NCBI RefSeq assembly: GCF_001315015.1
Contig: NZ_CP012917.1
Span: 518,501 to 582,500, forward strand
Origin: Azospirillum brasilense
Lineage (GTDB): Bacteria > Pseudomonadota > Alphaproteobacteria > Azospirillales > Azospirillaceae
DNA: 64,000 nucleotides
Reading direction: 5' to 3'
Positions 38,378 to 47,678 of the stretch are shown here, in pieces (positions within the stretch are counted from its first letter, which is position 1; every line of letters starts with the position of its first letter). Under the pieces are notes generated by a model, which saw only the letters and a program-made list of their open reading frames with translations, did no database searches and was not told the DNA's origin. Position numbers and translations under genes: made by a program.

Positions 38378-39585
38378 GTGCCGAACTCAACCTTCCGGCG
38401 CGCGGCCCGCGGGTGTCCATGGGACGGTTCGTGAAGGCGCACATGCGCGAGTACGGCATGCTGCTGTCGCTGGTCGCCATCGTCCTGTTCTTCCAGTACA
38501 TGACCGACGGCACGCTGCTGCAGCCGCTGAACCTGACCAACCTCGTGCTGCAGAACAGCTACATCGTCATCATGGCGCTGGGCATGCTGCTGGTGATCGT
38601 CGCTGGGCACATCGACCTGTCGGTGGGCTCGGTCGTCGCCCTCATCGGCGCGCTGGCGGCGACGCTGATGGTGCGGCTCCACCTGGACTTCGTCACCACG
38701 ACGCTGCTGTGCCTGCTGGCCGGGGCGGCGATCGGGGCGGTGCAGGGCTTCTGGGTCGCCTATCTGCGCATCCCCTCCTTCATCGTGACGCTGGCCGGCA
38801 TGCTGGTCTTCCGCGGCCTGTGCCTGATCCTGCTGGCCGGCCAGTCGGTCGGCCCCTTCCCGGTGGAGTTCCAGCGCCTCAGCTCCGGCTTCATCCCGGA
38901 CTTCCTGGCGCTCGACGCCCTCAACCTGGGCAAGTTCCACCTGACCAGCCTGCTGCTCTGCGCGGCGGTGGCCGCCGCGCTGGTGGCGATGAACACCCGG
39001 GCGCGCCTGCGCCGGCAGAGTGTCGCCATCGAGCAGGAGCCGCTGCCGCTGTTCGTGGCGAAGAACGTCGCGCTGGCCGCCGTGCTGATCTATGTCGGGC
39101 AGTTGATGGCCTCCTACCGCGGCCTGCCCAACGTGTTGATCATCATGAGCGTACTGATCGCGCTCTACAGCTTCGTCACCCGCAACACCACGGTGGGGCG
39201 GCGCGTCTACGCGCTGGGCGGCAACGAGAAGGCGGCCAAGCTGTCCGGCATCGACACCCGGCGGCTCAGCTTCTACACCTTCGTCAACATGGGGGTGCTG
39301 GCGGCGCTGGCCGGGCTGATCTTCGCCGCAAGGCTGAACACCGCCACGCCGAAGGCCGGCGTCTCGTTCGAGCTGGACGTGATCGCCGCCTGCTTCATCG
39401 GCGGCGCCTCGGCGTCGGGCGGCGTGGGCCGGGTCACCGGGGCGGTGATCGGCGCCTTCATCATGGGCGTGATGAACAACGGCATGTCGATCCTGGGGAT
39501 CGGCATCGACTGGCAGCAGGTCATCAAGGGCATGGTGCTGCTCGCCGCCGTCACCATCGACGTCTACAACAAGAACAAGGCGTGA
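38374..39585 (+). CDS. gguB: Sugar ABC transporter permease GguB
   Basis: This 403-residue permease has about ten hydrophobic segments. It carries the family motif VAGHIDLSVGSVVALIGAL, IPSFIVTLAGMLVFRGL, and the late RRVYALGGNEKAAKLSGI and GGASASGGVGRVTGA blocks. It is longer than ribose permeases (about 320), as is usual for GguB/XylH. Translation is coupled to gguA by the ATGA overlap. The sugar dehydrogenase gene follows after 8 bp, so transport and first oxidation are co-expressed. Confidence 0.94.
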   Translation: MSAELNLPARGPRVSMGRFVKAHMREYGMLLSLVAIVLFFQYMTDGTLLQPLNLTNLVLQNSYIVIMALGMLLVIVAGHIDLSVGSVVALIGALAATLMVRLHLDFVTTTLLCLLAGAAIGAVQGFWVAYLRIPSFIVTLAGMLVFRGLCLILLAGQSVGPFPVEFQRLSSGFIPDFLALDALNLGKFHLTSLLLCAAVAAALVAMNTRARLRRQSVAIEQEPLPLFVAKNVALAAVLIYVGQLMASYRGLPNVLIIMSVLIALYSFVTRNTTVGRRVYALGGNEKAAKLSGIDTRRLSFYTFVNMGVLAALAGLIFAARLNTATPKAGVSFELDVIAACFIGGASASGGVGRVTGAVIGAFIMGVMNNGMSILGIGIDWQQVIKGMVLLAAVTIDVYNKNKA

Positions 39586-39593
39586 GGACCGTC

Positions 39594-40571
39594 ATGACCC
39601 GTCCCACCCCGATTACCCCCGCCCCCCTCACCCTCGGCATCGTCGGCTTCGGCAAGATCGCCCGCGACCAGCATGTCCCGGCCATCGCCGCCACCGGCCT
39701 GTTCCGCCTCGCCGCGGTGGTCAGCCCGCACGGCGACCCAGCGGAGGAAACCGGGCTCGGCGACGTGGCGGTCTTCCGCAGCCAGGGGGAGATGCTGGCC
39801 GCCCTGCCCGGCCTCGACGCCGTGGCGATCTGCACGCCGCCCGCCGTCCGGCACGTCCTGACGGTGGAGGCGCTGCGCGCCGGCAAGCATGTCCTGATCG
39901 AGAAGCCGCCGGCCGCCACCCTGACCGAGCTGCGCCTGTTGCTCGACGCGGCGGAGGACGCCAAGCGCACGCTGTTCGCCGCCTGGCACTCCCGCTTCAA
40001 CGCGGCGGTCGAGGAGACGCGGCGGCGGCTGGCCGGCGCCACCGTCCGCAACGTTGCCATCATCTGGAAGGAGGACGTGCGGCGCTGGCATCCCGGCCAG
40101 GACTGGATTTTCGCGGCGGGAGGCTTCGGCGTCTTCGATCCGGGCATCAACGCCCTGTCGATCCTGACCGAGATTCTGCCGGCCCCCGTCGTCGTCCGCG
40201 ACGCCGAGCTGCGGGTGCCCGCCAACCGCGACACGCCCATCGCCGCGACGCTGAGGATGGAGGGTGCTGTGGACTCCGCCATCGGGACGGTGACGGCTGC
40301 CTTCGACTTCCTCCAGGAAGGCGAGCAGACCTGGACCATCGCCATCGAAACAGAGGGCGGACGGCTCGACCTCACCCACGGCGGCACGCGGCTGAGCGTG
40401 GACGGCGTGCCGGCGCTGGCCGAGCCCGACGCCGAGTACCAGGGCATCTACCGCCGCTTCCACCATCTGATCGCGGACGCGGCCGGCGACGTCGATGCCC
40501 GTCCGCTGCAACTGGTCGCCGACGCCTGTCTGGTCGGGCGCTGGCGCACCACCGACGCCTTCCACTGGTAA
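39594..40571 (+). CDS. araA: L-arabinose / D-galactose 1-dehydrogenase (Gfo/Idh/MocA family)
   Basis: This 325-residue enzyme oxidises C1 of an aldose to the lactone, the first step of the non-phosphorylative route. It has the Rossmann segment GIVGFGKIARDQHVPAI, the EKPPAAT motif with the conserved lysine, and the KEDVRRWHPGQDWIF and FGVFDPGINALSI blocks. These match what I recall of Azospirillum AraA, though this protein is somewhat longer and not identical. Dual activity on L-arabinose and D-galactose is usual in this group. It lies 8 bp after gguB with a GAGGACC site. Confidence 0.9.
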   Translation: MTRPTPITPAPLTLGIVGFGKIARDQHVPAIAATGLFRLAAVVSPHGDPAEETGLGDVAVFRSQGEMLAALPGLDAVAICTPPAVRHVLTVEALRAGKHVLIEKPPAATLTELRLLLDAAEDAKRTLFAAWHSRFNAAVEETRRRLAGATVRNVAIIWKEDVRRWHPGQDWIFAAGGFGVFDPGINALSILTEILPAPVVVRDAELRVPANRDTPIAATLRMEGAVDSAIGTVTAAFDFLQEGEQTWTIAIETEGGRLDLTHGGTRLSVDGVPALAEPDAEYQGIYRRFHHLIADAAGDVDARPLQLVADACLVGRWRTTDAFHW

Positions 40572-40681
40572 AGCGCCGGGCACACCGCCCGGCCGACTCC
40601 CAACGACGCCCGAACGAGGCTCCGAACGACCCCGGCGCCGGCCGACCCCGGTCCGCGCCCCCAACCCGAATTGGTGCCGAC

Positions 40682-42508
40682 ATGTCCGATACGAAGACCT
40701 CCCCCCAGCACCCGGAAATCGGCTCCGCCCGGCGGCTGCGGTCGCGCGCGTGGTTCGACAACCCCGACAACCCCGACATGACCGCGCTCTATCTGGAGCG
40801 CTACCTGAATTTCGGGCTGACGCGGGAGGAGCTGCAATCGGGCGCGCCGATCATTGGCATCGCCCAGACCGGCTCCGACCTCAGCCCCTGCAACCGGCAC
40901 CATCTGGTCCTGGCCGAACGCCTGCGCGAGGGCATCCGCACCGCCGGCGGCATCGCCATCGAGTTCCCCGTCCACCCGATCCAGGAGACCGGCAAGCGGC
41001 CGACCGCCTCGCTCGACCGCAACCTCGCCTATCTCGGCCTCGTCGAGGTGCTGCACGGCTACCCGCTCGATGGGGTGGTGCTGACCATCGGCTGCGACAA
41101 GACCACCCCCGCCTGCCTGATGGCGGCGGCCACCGTGAACATCCCGGCCATCGCCCTGTCGGTCGGCCCGATGCTGAACGGCTGGTTCCGCGGCGAGCGC
41201 ACCGGCTCGGGCACCATCGTGTGGAAGGCCCGACAGATGATGGCGGCCGGCGAGATCGACTATCAGGGCTTCATCGAGCTGGTGGCGTCGTCGGCCCCCT
41301 CGACCGGCTACTGCAACACGATGGGCACGGCCTCCACGATGAACTCGCTGGCCGAGGTGCTGGGCATGCAGCTTCCCGGCTCCGCCGCCATCCCCGCCCC
41401 CTACCGCGAGCGCCAGCAGGCCGCCTACGAGACCGGCAAGCGCATCGTGGAGATGGTCCGCGAGGATCTCAAGCCCTCCGACATCCTGACCCGCGACGCC
41501 TTCCTCAACGCCATCGTCGTCAACTCCGCCATCGGCGGCTCGACCAACGCGCCGATCCACATCAACGCCATCGCCAAGCACATCGGCGTGCCGCTGACGG
41601 TCGAGGACTGGCAGACCCACGGGCACGACGTGCCGCTGCTGGTCAACCTCCAGCCGGCCGGCGAGTATCTGGGCGAGGATTTCCACCGCGCCGGCGGCGT
41701 GCCCGCGGTCGTCGCCCAGCTCATGGGCAAGGGGCTGATCCGCGAGGGGGCGCCCACCGTCAACGGCCGGACCATCGGCGAGAACTGCCGCCACCAGCCG
41801 ATCCTCGACACGCGGGTGATCCACCCCATCGACGAGCCGCTGATGCCCAACGCCGGCTTCGTGGTGCTGCGCGGCAACCTGTTCGGCGCCGCCATCATGA
41901 AAACGAGCGTCATCTCCGACGAGTTCCGCGAACGCTACCTGTCCAACCCCCAGGACCCGGAGGCATTCGAGGGCAAGGTCGTCGTCTTCGACGGGCCTGA
42001 GGACTACCATCACCGCATCGACGACCCCGGCCTGGGCATCGACGCCTACACCATCCTGGTCATCCGCGGCACCGGCCCCATCGGCTATCCGGGGGCGGCG
42101 GAGGTGGTCAACATGCGCCCCCCCGCCACGCTGATCCGGCAGGGCGTCCATTCCCTTCCCTGCATCGGCGACGGCCGCCAGTCCGGCACCTCGGGGTCGC
42201 CCTCCATCCTCAACGCGTCCCCGGAGGCGGCGGCGGGCGGCGGGTTGGCCCTGCTGCGCAGCGGCGACCGGGTGCGCATCGACTTGCGCCGCGGCAGCGC
42301 CGATATCCTGATTTCGGAGGGCGAGCTGGCCGACCGCCGCGCCGCTCTGGACGCCGCGGGCGGCTACCCGATCCCGCCATCGCAGACCCCTTGGCAGGAG
42401 ATCCAGCGCGGCATCGTCGATCAGCTCGACGAGGGGATGGTGCTGAAACCCGCCGTCAAGTACCAGCGCGTCGCCCAGACCATGGGCATCCCGCGCGACA
42501 ACCACTGA
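40682..42508 (+). CDS. araC: Aldonate dehydratase, IlvD/Edd family (L-arabonate dehydratase-like)
   Basis: This 608-residue iron-sulfur dehydratase converts the aldonic acid to its 2-keto-3-deoxy acid. Likely cluster cysteines are Cys70 (DLSPCNRHH), Cys138 (IGCDKTTPAC) and Cys211 (GYCNTMGTASTMN). The NSAIGGSTNAPIHI and GRTIGENC segments are those of pentonate dehydratases. It is the last gene of the gguAB-araA-araC run and supplies the substrate for the dehydratase encoded on the opposite arm (32341-33267). Galactonate or xylonate as alternative substrates cannot be excluded. The gene name follows Azospirillum usage and is unrelated to the E. coli regulator AraC. Confidence 0.9.
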   Translation: MSDTKTSPQHPEIGSARRLRSRAWFDNPDNPDMTALYLERYLNFGLTREELQSGAPIIGIAQTGSDLSPCNRHHLVLAERLREGIRTAGGIAIEFPVHPIQETGKRPTASLDRNLAYLGLVEVLHGYPLDGVVLTIGCDKTTPACLMAAATVNIPAIALSVGPMLNGWFRGERTGSGTIVWKARQMMAAGEIDYQGFIELVASSAPSTGYCNTMGTASTMNSLAEVLGMQLPGSAAIPAPYRERQQAAYETGKRIVEMVREDLKPSDILTRDAFLNAIVVNSAIGGSTNAPIHINAIAKHIGVPLTVEDWQTHGHDVPLLVNLQPAGEYLGEDFHRAGGVPAVVAQLMGKGLIREGAPTVNGRTIGENCRHQPILDTRVIHPIDEPLMPNAGFVVLRGNLFGAAIMKTSVISDEFRERYLSNPQDPEAFEGKVVVFDGPEDYHHRIDDPGLGIDAYTILVIRGTGPIGYPGAAEVVNMRPPATLIRQGVHSLPCIGDGRQSGTSGSPSILNASPEAAAGGGLALLRSGDRVRIDLRRGSADILISEGELADRRAALDAAGGYPIPPSQTPWQEIQRGIVDQLDEGMVLKPAVKYQRVAQTMGIPRDNH

Positions 42509-42528
42509 CGGAAAGGCCGTGCGGCGCG

Positions 42529-43749
42529 TCAGCCCCCCACCTTGAACCGGTCATCCAGCCAATCGAGGACGCGGAGGTTCAGGAGGGAGCGGTTGCCCAT
42601 CTCGCAATGCCCGTCGGCGCCCTCGGCGGCGGTGAAGCGCATCAGCGTCTTCGGTCCGGTGAGCGCGTCGAAGAAGGCGCCCGCACCGGCCGACAGGGCG
42701 TCACCCTCCGCCTGGGTGATCAGGGTGGGGCAGGCGATGAGATGCGCCCGCCCCCGCATGGTGAACAACTCCGCGGAGGCGAGGTAGGAGCGCAGATCAC
42801 TGACGCCATGCACCCAGAAGCCGCGCTGAACGACCTTCCAGTTCAGTTGGCGGTTGCCGCGGATGAGGGCGTCCATGCGGTCGATGACGGCTTGGTCCAG
42901 GGTGCCGAGATCGGCCGCCGCCTCCGGCGCGACGCCGAGCCTGTGCACCACCATGTCGCGGAAGCCGTCGGCAATGCTCCAGGTGCCGGGATCGGCGATC
43001 AGCGCCGCGATGCGCGGCTCGCCCGACGCGGCGCGCGGGGCGAGATGCCCGCCCAGGCTCCAGCCGCTGAGCGCGATGCGCGCCGCATCGACGAGCGGCA
43101 GGGTTTCGGCGAAATCGACCACCGCCCCGATCACCGTTTCCCAGTCCGGGCGCAGCGGCACGCCGTGCTCGTAGAGCATGGCCCCCTGGCCGGGGCCGTC
43201 GAACAGCAGGCTGTGATAGCCCCGCCGCGAGGCCGCCACCGCCGACGCGAAATACATGTCGGTGATGGTGCCGTCGTAGCCGTTGGTGAAGACGATCAGC
43301 GGGCGGACGCGGGTCTCGAAGCCCTCCGCCGGGATGAAGCGTCCGGGCATCGCCATCCCGCCGAAGGGAATGGCCAGCGGGATGGCCGGGCGCGGTCCAA
43401 GCGAGAGCCCCTTGTCGAGCGCCGCCGTCCCCTTGTGGAAGGCGGCGATCAGGCGCGGATCGACGGGCGCGCCGTAGAGCGGGTGGAAGGAGGCGTTGTG
43501 GAAGGCGCTCGCCCGCAGATAAAGGGCGCGGGCGGTCGCCTTGTGGCCCTTGGACAAAGCGATGTCGGCCTCGTGCGCCAGCCGGTCGCCCGCGGCGGTC
43601 CAGGCGTCGTAATAGGCGCCGTCGTCACCGTCGCCGATGGCCTCGGCGACCGCCTTGATCTCGCCGAACTCCGCCCCGCCATAGGGGATGTAGGCGATAG
43701 GCCAAGTGCCGAAGTCCTCGTGCAGAGCGTCGTGAAAGAGGGTGGTCAC
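42529..43749 (-). CDS. Alpha/beta hydrolase, FrsA/dihydroxypseudooxynicotine-hydrolase-like
   Basis: This protein of about 406 residues has a helical N-terminal half (about 1-130) and an alpha/beta hydrolase core with the nucleophile in LSGWSLGGHLA and FDGPGQGAML, plus a late ADGHCEMG histidine. It resembles the DUF1100/FrsA and 2,6-dihydroxypseudooxynicotine hydrolase group, which cleave C-C or ester bonds. The GTG at 43749 is preferred because AGGAGG sits seven bases upstream; the ATG at 43764 would encode that site. It is convergent with the aldonate dehydratase, 20 bp apart, and divergent from galM. The substrate is unknown, but its neighbours suggest plant-derived compounds. Confidence 0.75.
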   Translation of the reverse strand: MTTLFHDALHEDFGTWPIAYIPYGGAEFGEIKAVAEAIGDGDDGAYYDAWTAAGDRLAHEADIALSKGHKATARALYLRASAFHNASFHPLYGAPVDPRLIAAFHKGTAALDKGLSLGPRPAIPLAIPFGGMAMPGRFIPAEGFETRVRPLIVFTNGYDGTITDMYFASAVAASRRGYHSLLFDGPGQGAMLYEHGVPLRPDWETVIGAVVDFAETLPLVDAARIALSGWSLGGHLAPRAASGEPRIAALIADPGTWSIADGFRDMVVHRLGVAPEAAADLGTLDQAVIDRMDALIRGNRQLNWKVVQRGFWVHGVSDLRSYLASAELFTMRGRAHLIACPTLITQAEGDALSAGAGAFFDALTGPKTLMRFTAAEGADGHCEMGNRSLLNLRVLDWLDDRFKVGG

Positions 43750-43905
43750 GGCTGTCCTCCTCATTCCCGCCCGCCGGTTCACGGAGCCCCGGCAACCCTC
43801 AATTGTCACCTTGCCGGCATCATCACGCCATCGCGCAGAAGGTGAGACGCCCGAACGGACATGACGCTCCCCGGCTGACAATTGCCCATCTCGTCAGGTG
43901 CGGCA

Positions 43906-43935
43906 AAAGCGCCCGGTCCGGCGGCGGGCGCTTTT
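43906..43935. terminator. Perfect hairpin with T/A flanks in the hydrolase-galM gap
   Basis: AAAAGCGCCC and GGGCGCTTTT are separated by 10 bases. It has terminator shape in both directions but lies upstream of both divergent genes, so it may end a short leader or small RNA rather than a gene. Confidence 0.5.
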
Positions 43936-43956
43936 CTCCTTCCGCCCCCCATAACT

Positions 43957-43972
43957 GATATATTAATATATC
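43957..43972. promoter_or_regulatory. Perfect AT-rich 16-bp palindrome upstream of galM
   Basis: GATATATTAATATATC is perfectly symmetrical and stands out in GC-rich DNA, 45 bp before the galM ATG. It is a likely operator or part of the promoter. Confidence 0.55.
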
Positions 43973-44016
43973 CAATATCCTTCCGGCATCCTTCCGGTCC
44001 AAGGGGCACCCACGCC

Positions 44017-45090
44017 ATGACGCCTTATGCCGACCTCCGGCGCGAGGATTTCCGCGCCACCATCGATGGCACGCCGACCGACCTGTTCACCCTGCGCAAC
44101 CGCCGGGGCATGGCCGTCCGCATCACCAATTACGGCTGCAAGATCGTCCAGATCCTGGCGCCCGACCGCGACGGCGCCCTCGGCGATGTGGTGCAGGGCT
44201 ACGAGACGCTGGAGCGGACCATGGCCGGCCAGCCCTCCATGGGCTCCTTCATCGGGCGCTATTGCGGGCGCATCGGCGGCGGACGCTTCACGCTGGACGG
44301 GGTGGAGCACCGCACCGCGGTCAACGCGCCGCCCAACACCCTGCACGGCGGCCAGCGCGGCTCGCGCTTCCGCACCTTCGCCGCGCGGCAACTGGACGAG
44401 GCGAGCCTGGAGCTGACCTACGTCTTCCAGGACGGGGAGGAGGGCTTCCCCGGCACCCTTCCCGTCCGGCTCGTCTATACGCTGGACGAGGACAACGCCC
44501 TGACCATCGCCTGGACCGCCGTGGCGGCGGACAAGGCGACCGTGGCGAACTTCACCGACCACACCTTCTTCAACCTGTCGGGCGACGCCGGGTCCTCGAT
44601 CCTCGACCATGTGGCGACGGTCAACGGTAGCCGCTATCTGGCGCTGGACGCCACCGCCGTCCCCACCGGGGAGCTGGTGGACGTGACCGGCACCCCCCTC
44701 GATTTCCGCAACCCCGTCGCCTTCGGCGCGCGGATCGCCGCCGACCATCCGATGCTGGCGCTCGGCAAGGGCTACGACCTGCATTACGCAGTGGACAAGC
44801 CGGCGGGCGCGCTGGGGCTGCACGCCCGCGTCGTCCATCCCGGCAGCGGGCGGGTGCTGGAGGTCCTGTCCACTGAACCCGGCGTGCAGGTCTACACCGG
44901 CAATTTCCTCGACGGCCAGACGCCGCGCGACCTCGGCAAGGGCGGCACGCTCTACACCCGGCACAGCGCCTTCTGCCTGGAGCCGTCGCACTTCCCCAAC
45001 GCCGTCAACATCCCGTCCTTCCCCTCCACCACGCTGGCCCCCGGCCAGTGGTATGCGGGCCGCATCGTCTACCGCTTCGGCGTCGCCTGA
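44017..45090 (+). CDS. galM: Aldose 1-epimerase (galactose mutarotase)
   Basis: GalM interconverts alpha and beta anomers of galactose, arabinose and related sugars, giving the beta form used by the 1-dehydrogenase. The 357-residue protein has ITNYGCKIVQI, GRYCGRIGGGRF, NTLHGGQRGS, DHTFFNLSG with the catalytic histidine, and a late FCLEPSHFPN with the catalytic glutamate. AAGGGG precedes the ATG. It is followed after 42 bp by uxaB on the same strand. Its position beside the sugar island fits a role in feeding the oxidative pathway. Confidence 0.94.
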   Translation: MTPYADLRREDFRATIDGTPTDLFTLRNRRGMAVRITNYGCKIVQILAPDRDGALGDVVQGYETLERTMAGQPSMGSFIGRYCGRIGGGRFTLDGVEHRTAVNAPPNTLHGGQRGSRFRTFAARQLDEASLELTYVFQDGEEGFPGTLPVRLVYTLDEDNALTIAWTAVAADKATVANFTDHTFFNLSGDAGSSILDHVATVNGSRYLALDATAVPTGELVDVTGTPLDFRNPVAFGARIAADHPMLALGKGYDLHYAVDKPAGALGLHARVVHPGSGRVLEVLSTEPGVQVYTGNFLDGQTPRDLGKGGTLYTRHSAFCLEPSHFPNAVNIPSFPSTTLAPGQWYAGRIVYRFGVA

Positions 45091-45132
45091 ATCCCCGGCC
45101 AGCGCATTCCGATTCTCAGAGGACCTTCCGTC

Positions 45133-46638
45133 ATGCCTCTTCTCTCCCGTGAATCGCTCGCCGCCGGCGCCTTCGACGTGGCGCACACGGCGGGTGCCCC
45201 GCGGCTGCCCGTCACCATCCTTCAGATCGGCGACGGCAACTTCCTGCGCGGCTTCGTCGATTGGATGGTGGACGTCGCCAACGGCGCCGGGCTGATGAGC
45301 GCCGGGGTCGCCGTCGCCCAGCCGCTGGATCAGGGCGTCGCCGGCCTGCTGACCGCTCAGGAAGGACTCTACACCGTCCTGCTGCGCGGCATCGAGCAGG
45401 GCGCGGCGGTCGAATCCCGGCGGGTGGTGAGCTGCGTGTCCGAGGCGCTGAACCCCTATGCGGAGTGGGACCGCATGCTGGCCCTCGCCACATCCCCGGC
45501 GCTGCGCTTTCTGGTGTCCAACACGACGGAGGCCGGCATCGCCGACGTGGCGGAACCCTACACCCCCGGCGCCTGTCCGCAGAGCTTCCCGGCCAAGGTC
45601 GCGGCGCTGCTGCACGCCCGCTTCACCGCGCTGGGCGGCACGCCGGAGAGCGGCCTCGTCCTGCTGCCCTGCGAGCTAATCGAGGCCAACGGCGCCAAGC
45701 TGAAGCGGATCGTCCTCGCCCACGCCAAGCGCTGGGGCCTGGAGTCCGGCTTCGCCGCCTGGGTCGAGGCGCACAACCACTTCCTGAACACGCTGGTCGA
45801 CCGCATCGTCCCCGGCTACCCGCGCGACGAGGCCGCGGCACTCGCTACAACGTGGGGCTACGAGGACCCGCTGGCCGTGGCCGGCGAGCCCTTCCACGTC
45901 TGGGTCATCGAAGGCCCCGCGGCCCTGGCTGAGGAGTTCCCGCTGCACAAGGCCGGGCTGAACGTGGTCTGGACCGACGACCTGCAGCCCTACCGCACGC
46001 GCAAGGTGCGCATCCTCAACGGCGCCCACACCGCCGGCGCGCTCGCCGCCTTCGTGGCGGGGGTGGACACGGTGAAAGGCATGATGGACGACCCCACCCT
46101 GTCCGCCTATTTGAACACGGTGATGTTCGGGGAGATCGTCCCCTTCGTGCCCCTGCCGGACGCCGAGCGCCAGGACTACGCCCGCACCATCATGGAACGC
46201 TTCGGCAACCCCTACATCCGGCACGAGCTGATCGCCATCTCGCTGAATTCGGTGTCGAAGTGGCAGGTGCGCGTCCTGCCGAGCCTGAAGGACTACGCGG
46301 CCGCCCATGGCGAGGCGCCGGATGGCCTGTCCTTCTCGCTGGCCGCCCTGCTGCGCTTCTACAAGGGCACGCTGGCGGCGGACGGCGCCTGCACCGGCAG
46401 CCGCGACGCCGGCCCTTATCCCATCCGCGACGACGCGGCGGTGCTGGCGGCGCTGTCGGGCGCATGGGCCGCGCATGGCGGCGACCCGGCGGCGCTGGTG
46501 GACGCCGTGCTGTCCAACGCCGCCCTGTGGGGCGAGGATCTGACCCGCATCCCCGGTCTGGCCCATCGCACCGCCGCCCATCTGGCGGTGATCGAGGAGC
46601 GCGGCATGCGCGGCGCCCTGGAAGCGCTGGTGAGTTGA
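45133..46638 (+). CDS. uxaB: Tagaturonate reductase (altronate oxidoreductase)
   Basis: This 501-residue member of the mannitol dehydrogenase family is closest to UxaB, which reduces D-tagaturonate to D-altronate with NADH in galacturonate breakdown. It has ILQIGDGNFLRGFVDW, FLVSNTTEAGI, LPCELIEANG, the TLVDRIVPGYPRDE block, and KVRILNGAHTA with the catalytic lysine region. UxaC (isomerase) and UxaA (altronate hydrolase) are absent from the window, so the pathway must be completed elsewhere. AGAGGACC precedes the start. Together with galM it suggests use of pectin-derived sugars. Confidence 0.9.
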   Translation: MPLLSRESLAAGAFDVAHTAGAPRLPVTILQIGDGNFLRGFVDWMVDVANGAGLMSAGVAVAQPLDQGVAGLLTAQEGLYTVLLRGIEQGAAVESRRVVSCVSEALNPYAEWDRMLALATSPALRFLVSNTTEAGIADVAEPYTPGACPQSFPAKVAALLHARFTALGGTPESGLVLLPCELIEANGAKLKRIVLAHAKRWGLESGFAAWVEAHNHFLNTLVDRIVPGYPRDEAAALATTWGYEDPLAVAGEPFHVWVIEGPAALAEEFPLHKAGLNVVWTDDLQPYRTRKVRILNGAHTAGALAAFVAGVDTVKGMMDDPTLSAYLNTVMFGEIVPFVPLPDAERQDYARTIMERFGNPYIRHELIAISLNSVSKWQVRVLPSLKDYAAAHGEAPDGLSFSLAALLRFYKGTLAADGACTGSRDAGPYPIRDDAAVLAALSGAWAAHGGDPAALVDAVLSNAALWGEDLTRIPGLAHRTAAHLAVIEERGMRGALEALVS

Positions 46639-46663
46639 GCTAAGCTACACGGCCTCATCATAA

Positions 46664-46780
46664 CCCTCTCCCCTCTGGGGAGAGGATGGCCCGCAGGGCC
46701 GGTGAGGGGGATGCGCGTGGCGCTACGTCCGGCACACGTGCAACCCCCTCACCCTAACCCTCTCCCCGGAGGAGAGAGGG
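46664..46780 (+). repeat. Compound palindromic repeat, copy C (between uxaB and modA)
   Basis: It has the same three-hairpin layout and closing stem as copy B, with a spacer ATGCGCGTGGCG and the ending GCAACCCCCTC. The right hairpin has one mismatch (GGAGGAGAGAGGG). It starts 26 bp after the uxaB stop. Confidence 0.92.
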
Positions 46781-46801
46781 GAACGCACACTGCCCCGCAA
46801 C

Positions 46802-46825
46802 CGCTATATACCTTCGCGTACAACG
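46802..46825 (+). promoter_or_regulatory. Candidate ModE-type box
   Basis: CGCTATATA-N6-CGTACAACG resembles the CGnTATATA-N6-TATATAACG molybdate operator in its left half; the right half is weaker. It lies just upstream of the modA promoter. Confidence 0.45.
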
Positions 46826-46830
46826 GCCTG

Positions 46831-46859
46831 TTGACAGCGCCCCACCAGCGCAGTATCCG
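46831..46859 (+). promoter_or_regulatory. Sigma-70 promoter of modA
   Basis: TTGACA and TATCCG are separated by 17 bases, about 58 bp before the modA ATG. Confidence 0.6.
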
Positions 46860-46916
46860 AATCGATACAGCGTCGGGCGAGTCGTCATTCCGCAACGAAT
46901 CGAAGGAACTGTGTCC

Positions 46917-47675
46917 ATGCGTTTGAAAGCCCTCGCCCTCGCCCTCACCTTCGGGTTGCTGGCCCTCCAGACCGCCGCGGCGGCCCAGGACCTCCACGCT
47001 TATGTCGGCGCCGGTCTCCGCCCGCCGGTGGATGCGTTGATCGAGGACTTCCGCAGGGAGACCGGGATCACCGTGACGGCCGAGTATGGCGGGTCGGGCC
47101 AGCTTCTCGCCCGCTTTGCCGAGACGAAGGCCGGCGACCTGTTCATCCCCGGCACGACCTTCTACACCGACAAGCTGAAGGAGTTGGACGCCGTCGCCGA
47201 CCTGACGGTGCTGGTGGTGCACGGCCCCGTGCTGGCCGTGGCGCCGGGCAAGGCCGAGGCGATCCGCGGTTTCGCCGATCTCGCCAAGCCGGGCGTCCGC
47301 GTCGGGCTCGGCGACCCGCAGGCGATGGCTCTGGGCCGCACGGCGGAGGACATCCTGGACAAGTCCGGCCAGGGCGAGGCGATCCGCCGGAATGTCACCG
47401 TCCGTGCCGCGACCGTGAAGCAGCTCGCCCTCTATGTGCTGGACGGCAACGTGGACGCCGCGATCATCGGCGCGTCGGAGGCGGCGCAGAATCCCGGCAA
47501 GCTGTCCGTCCTCGCCATCCCGCCGGACTGGTACGAGGCCGAATACGCCCCCGTCGCCGTGCTGACGACCAGCGCCGCGCCGGACGCCGCCAAGCGCTTC
47601 GCCGACTTCCTGGCCTCGGACGCCGGCCTTGCCACCTTCCAGCGCTTCGGCTTCCCGCCCGCCCCGAAGATGTGA
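46917..47675 (+). CDS. modA: Molybdate/tungstate-type ABC transporter binding protein
   Basis: This 252-residue periplasmic protein has a signal peptide ending near TAAAAQ, followed by a ModA-type fold: DLHAYVGAGLRPPVDALIEDF, VTAEYGGSGQLLARF, GDLFIPGT, and a late DAAIIGASEAAQ. The ATG at 46917 is preferred to the GTG at 46911 because AAGGA is nine bases before it. The permease gene starts 3 bp after its stop. No ATPase gene follows, so the importer must borrow one or be incomplete. Ligand preference between molybdate, tungstate and other oxyanions is not certain. Confidence 0.82.
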   Translation: MRLKALALALTFGLLALQTAAAAQDLHAYVGAGLRPPVDALIEDFRRETGITVTAEYGGSGQLLARFAETKAGDLFIPGTTFYTDKLKELDAVADLTVLVVHGPVLAVAPGKAEAIRGFADLAKPGVRVGLGDPQAMALGRTAEDILDKSGQGEAIRRNVTVRAATVKQLALYVLDGNVDAAIIGASEAAQNPGKLSVLAIPPDWYEAEYAPVAVLTTSAAPDAAKRFADFLASDAGLATFQRFGFPPAPKM

Positions 47676-47678
47676 CGG

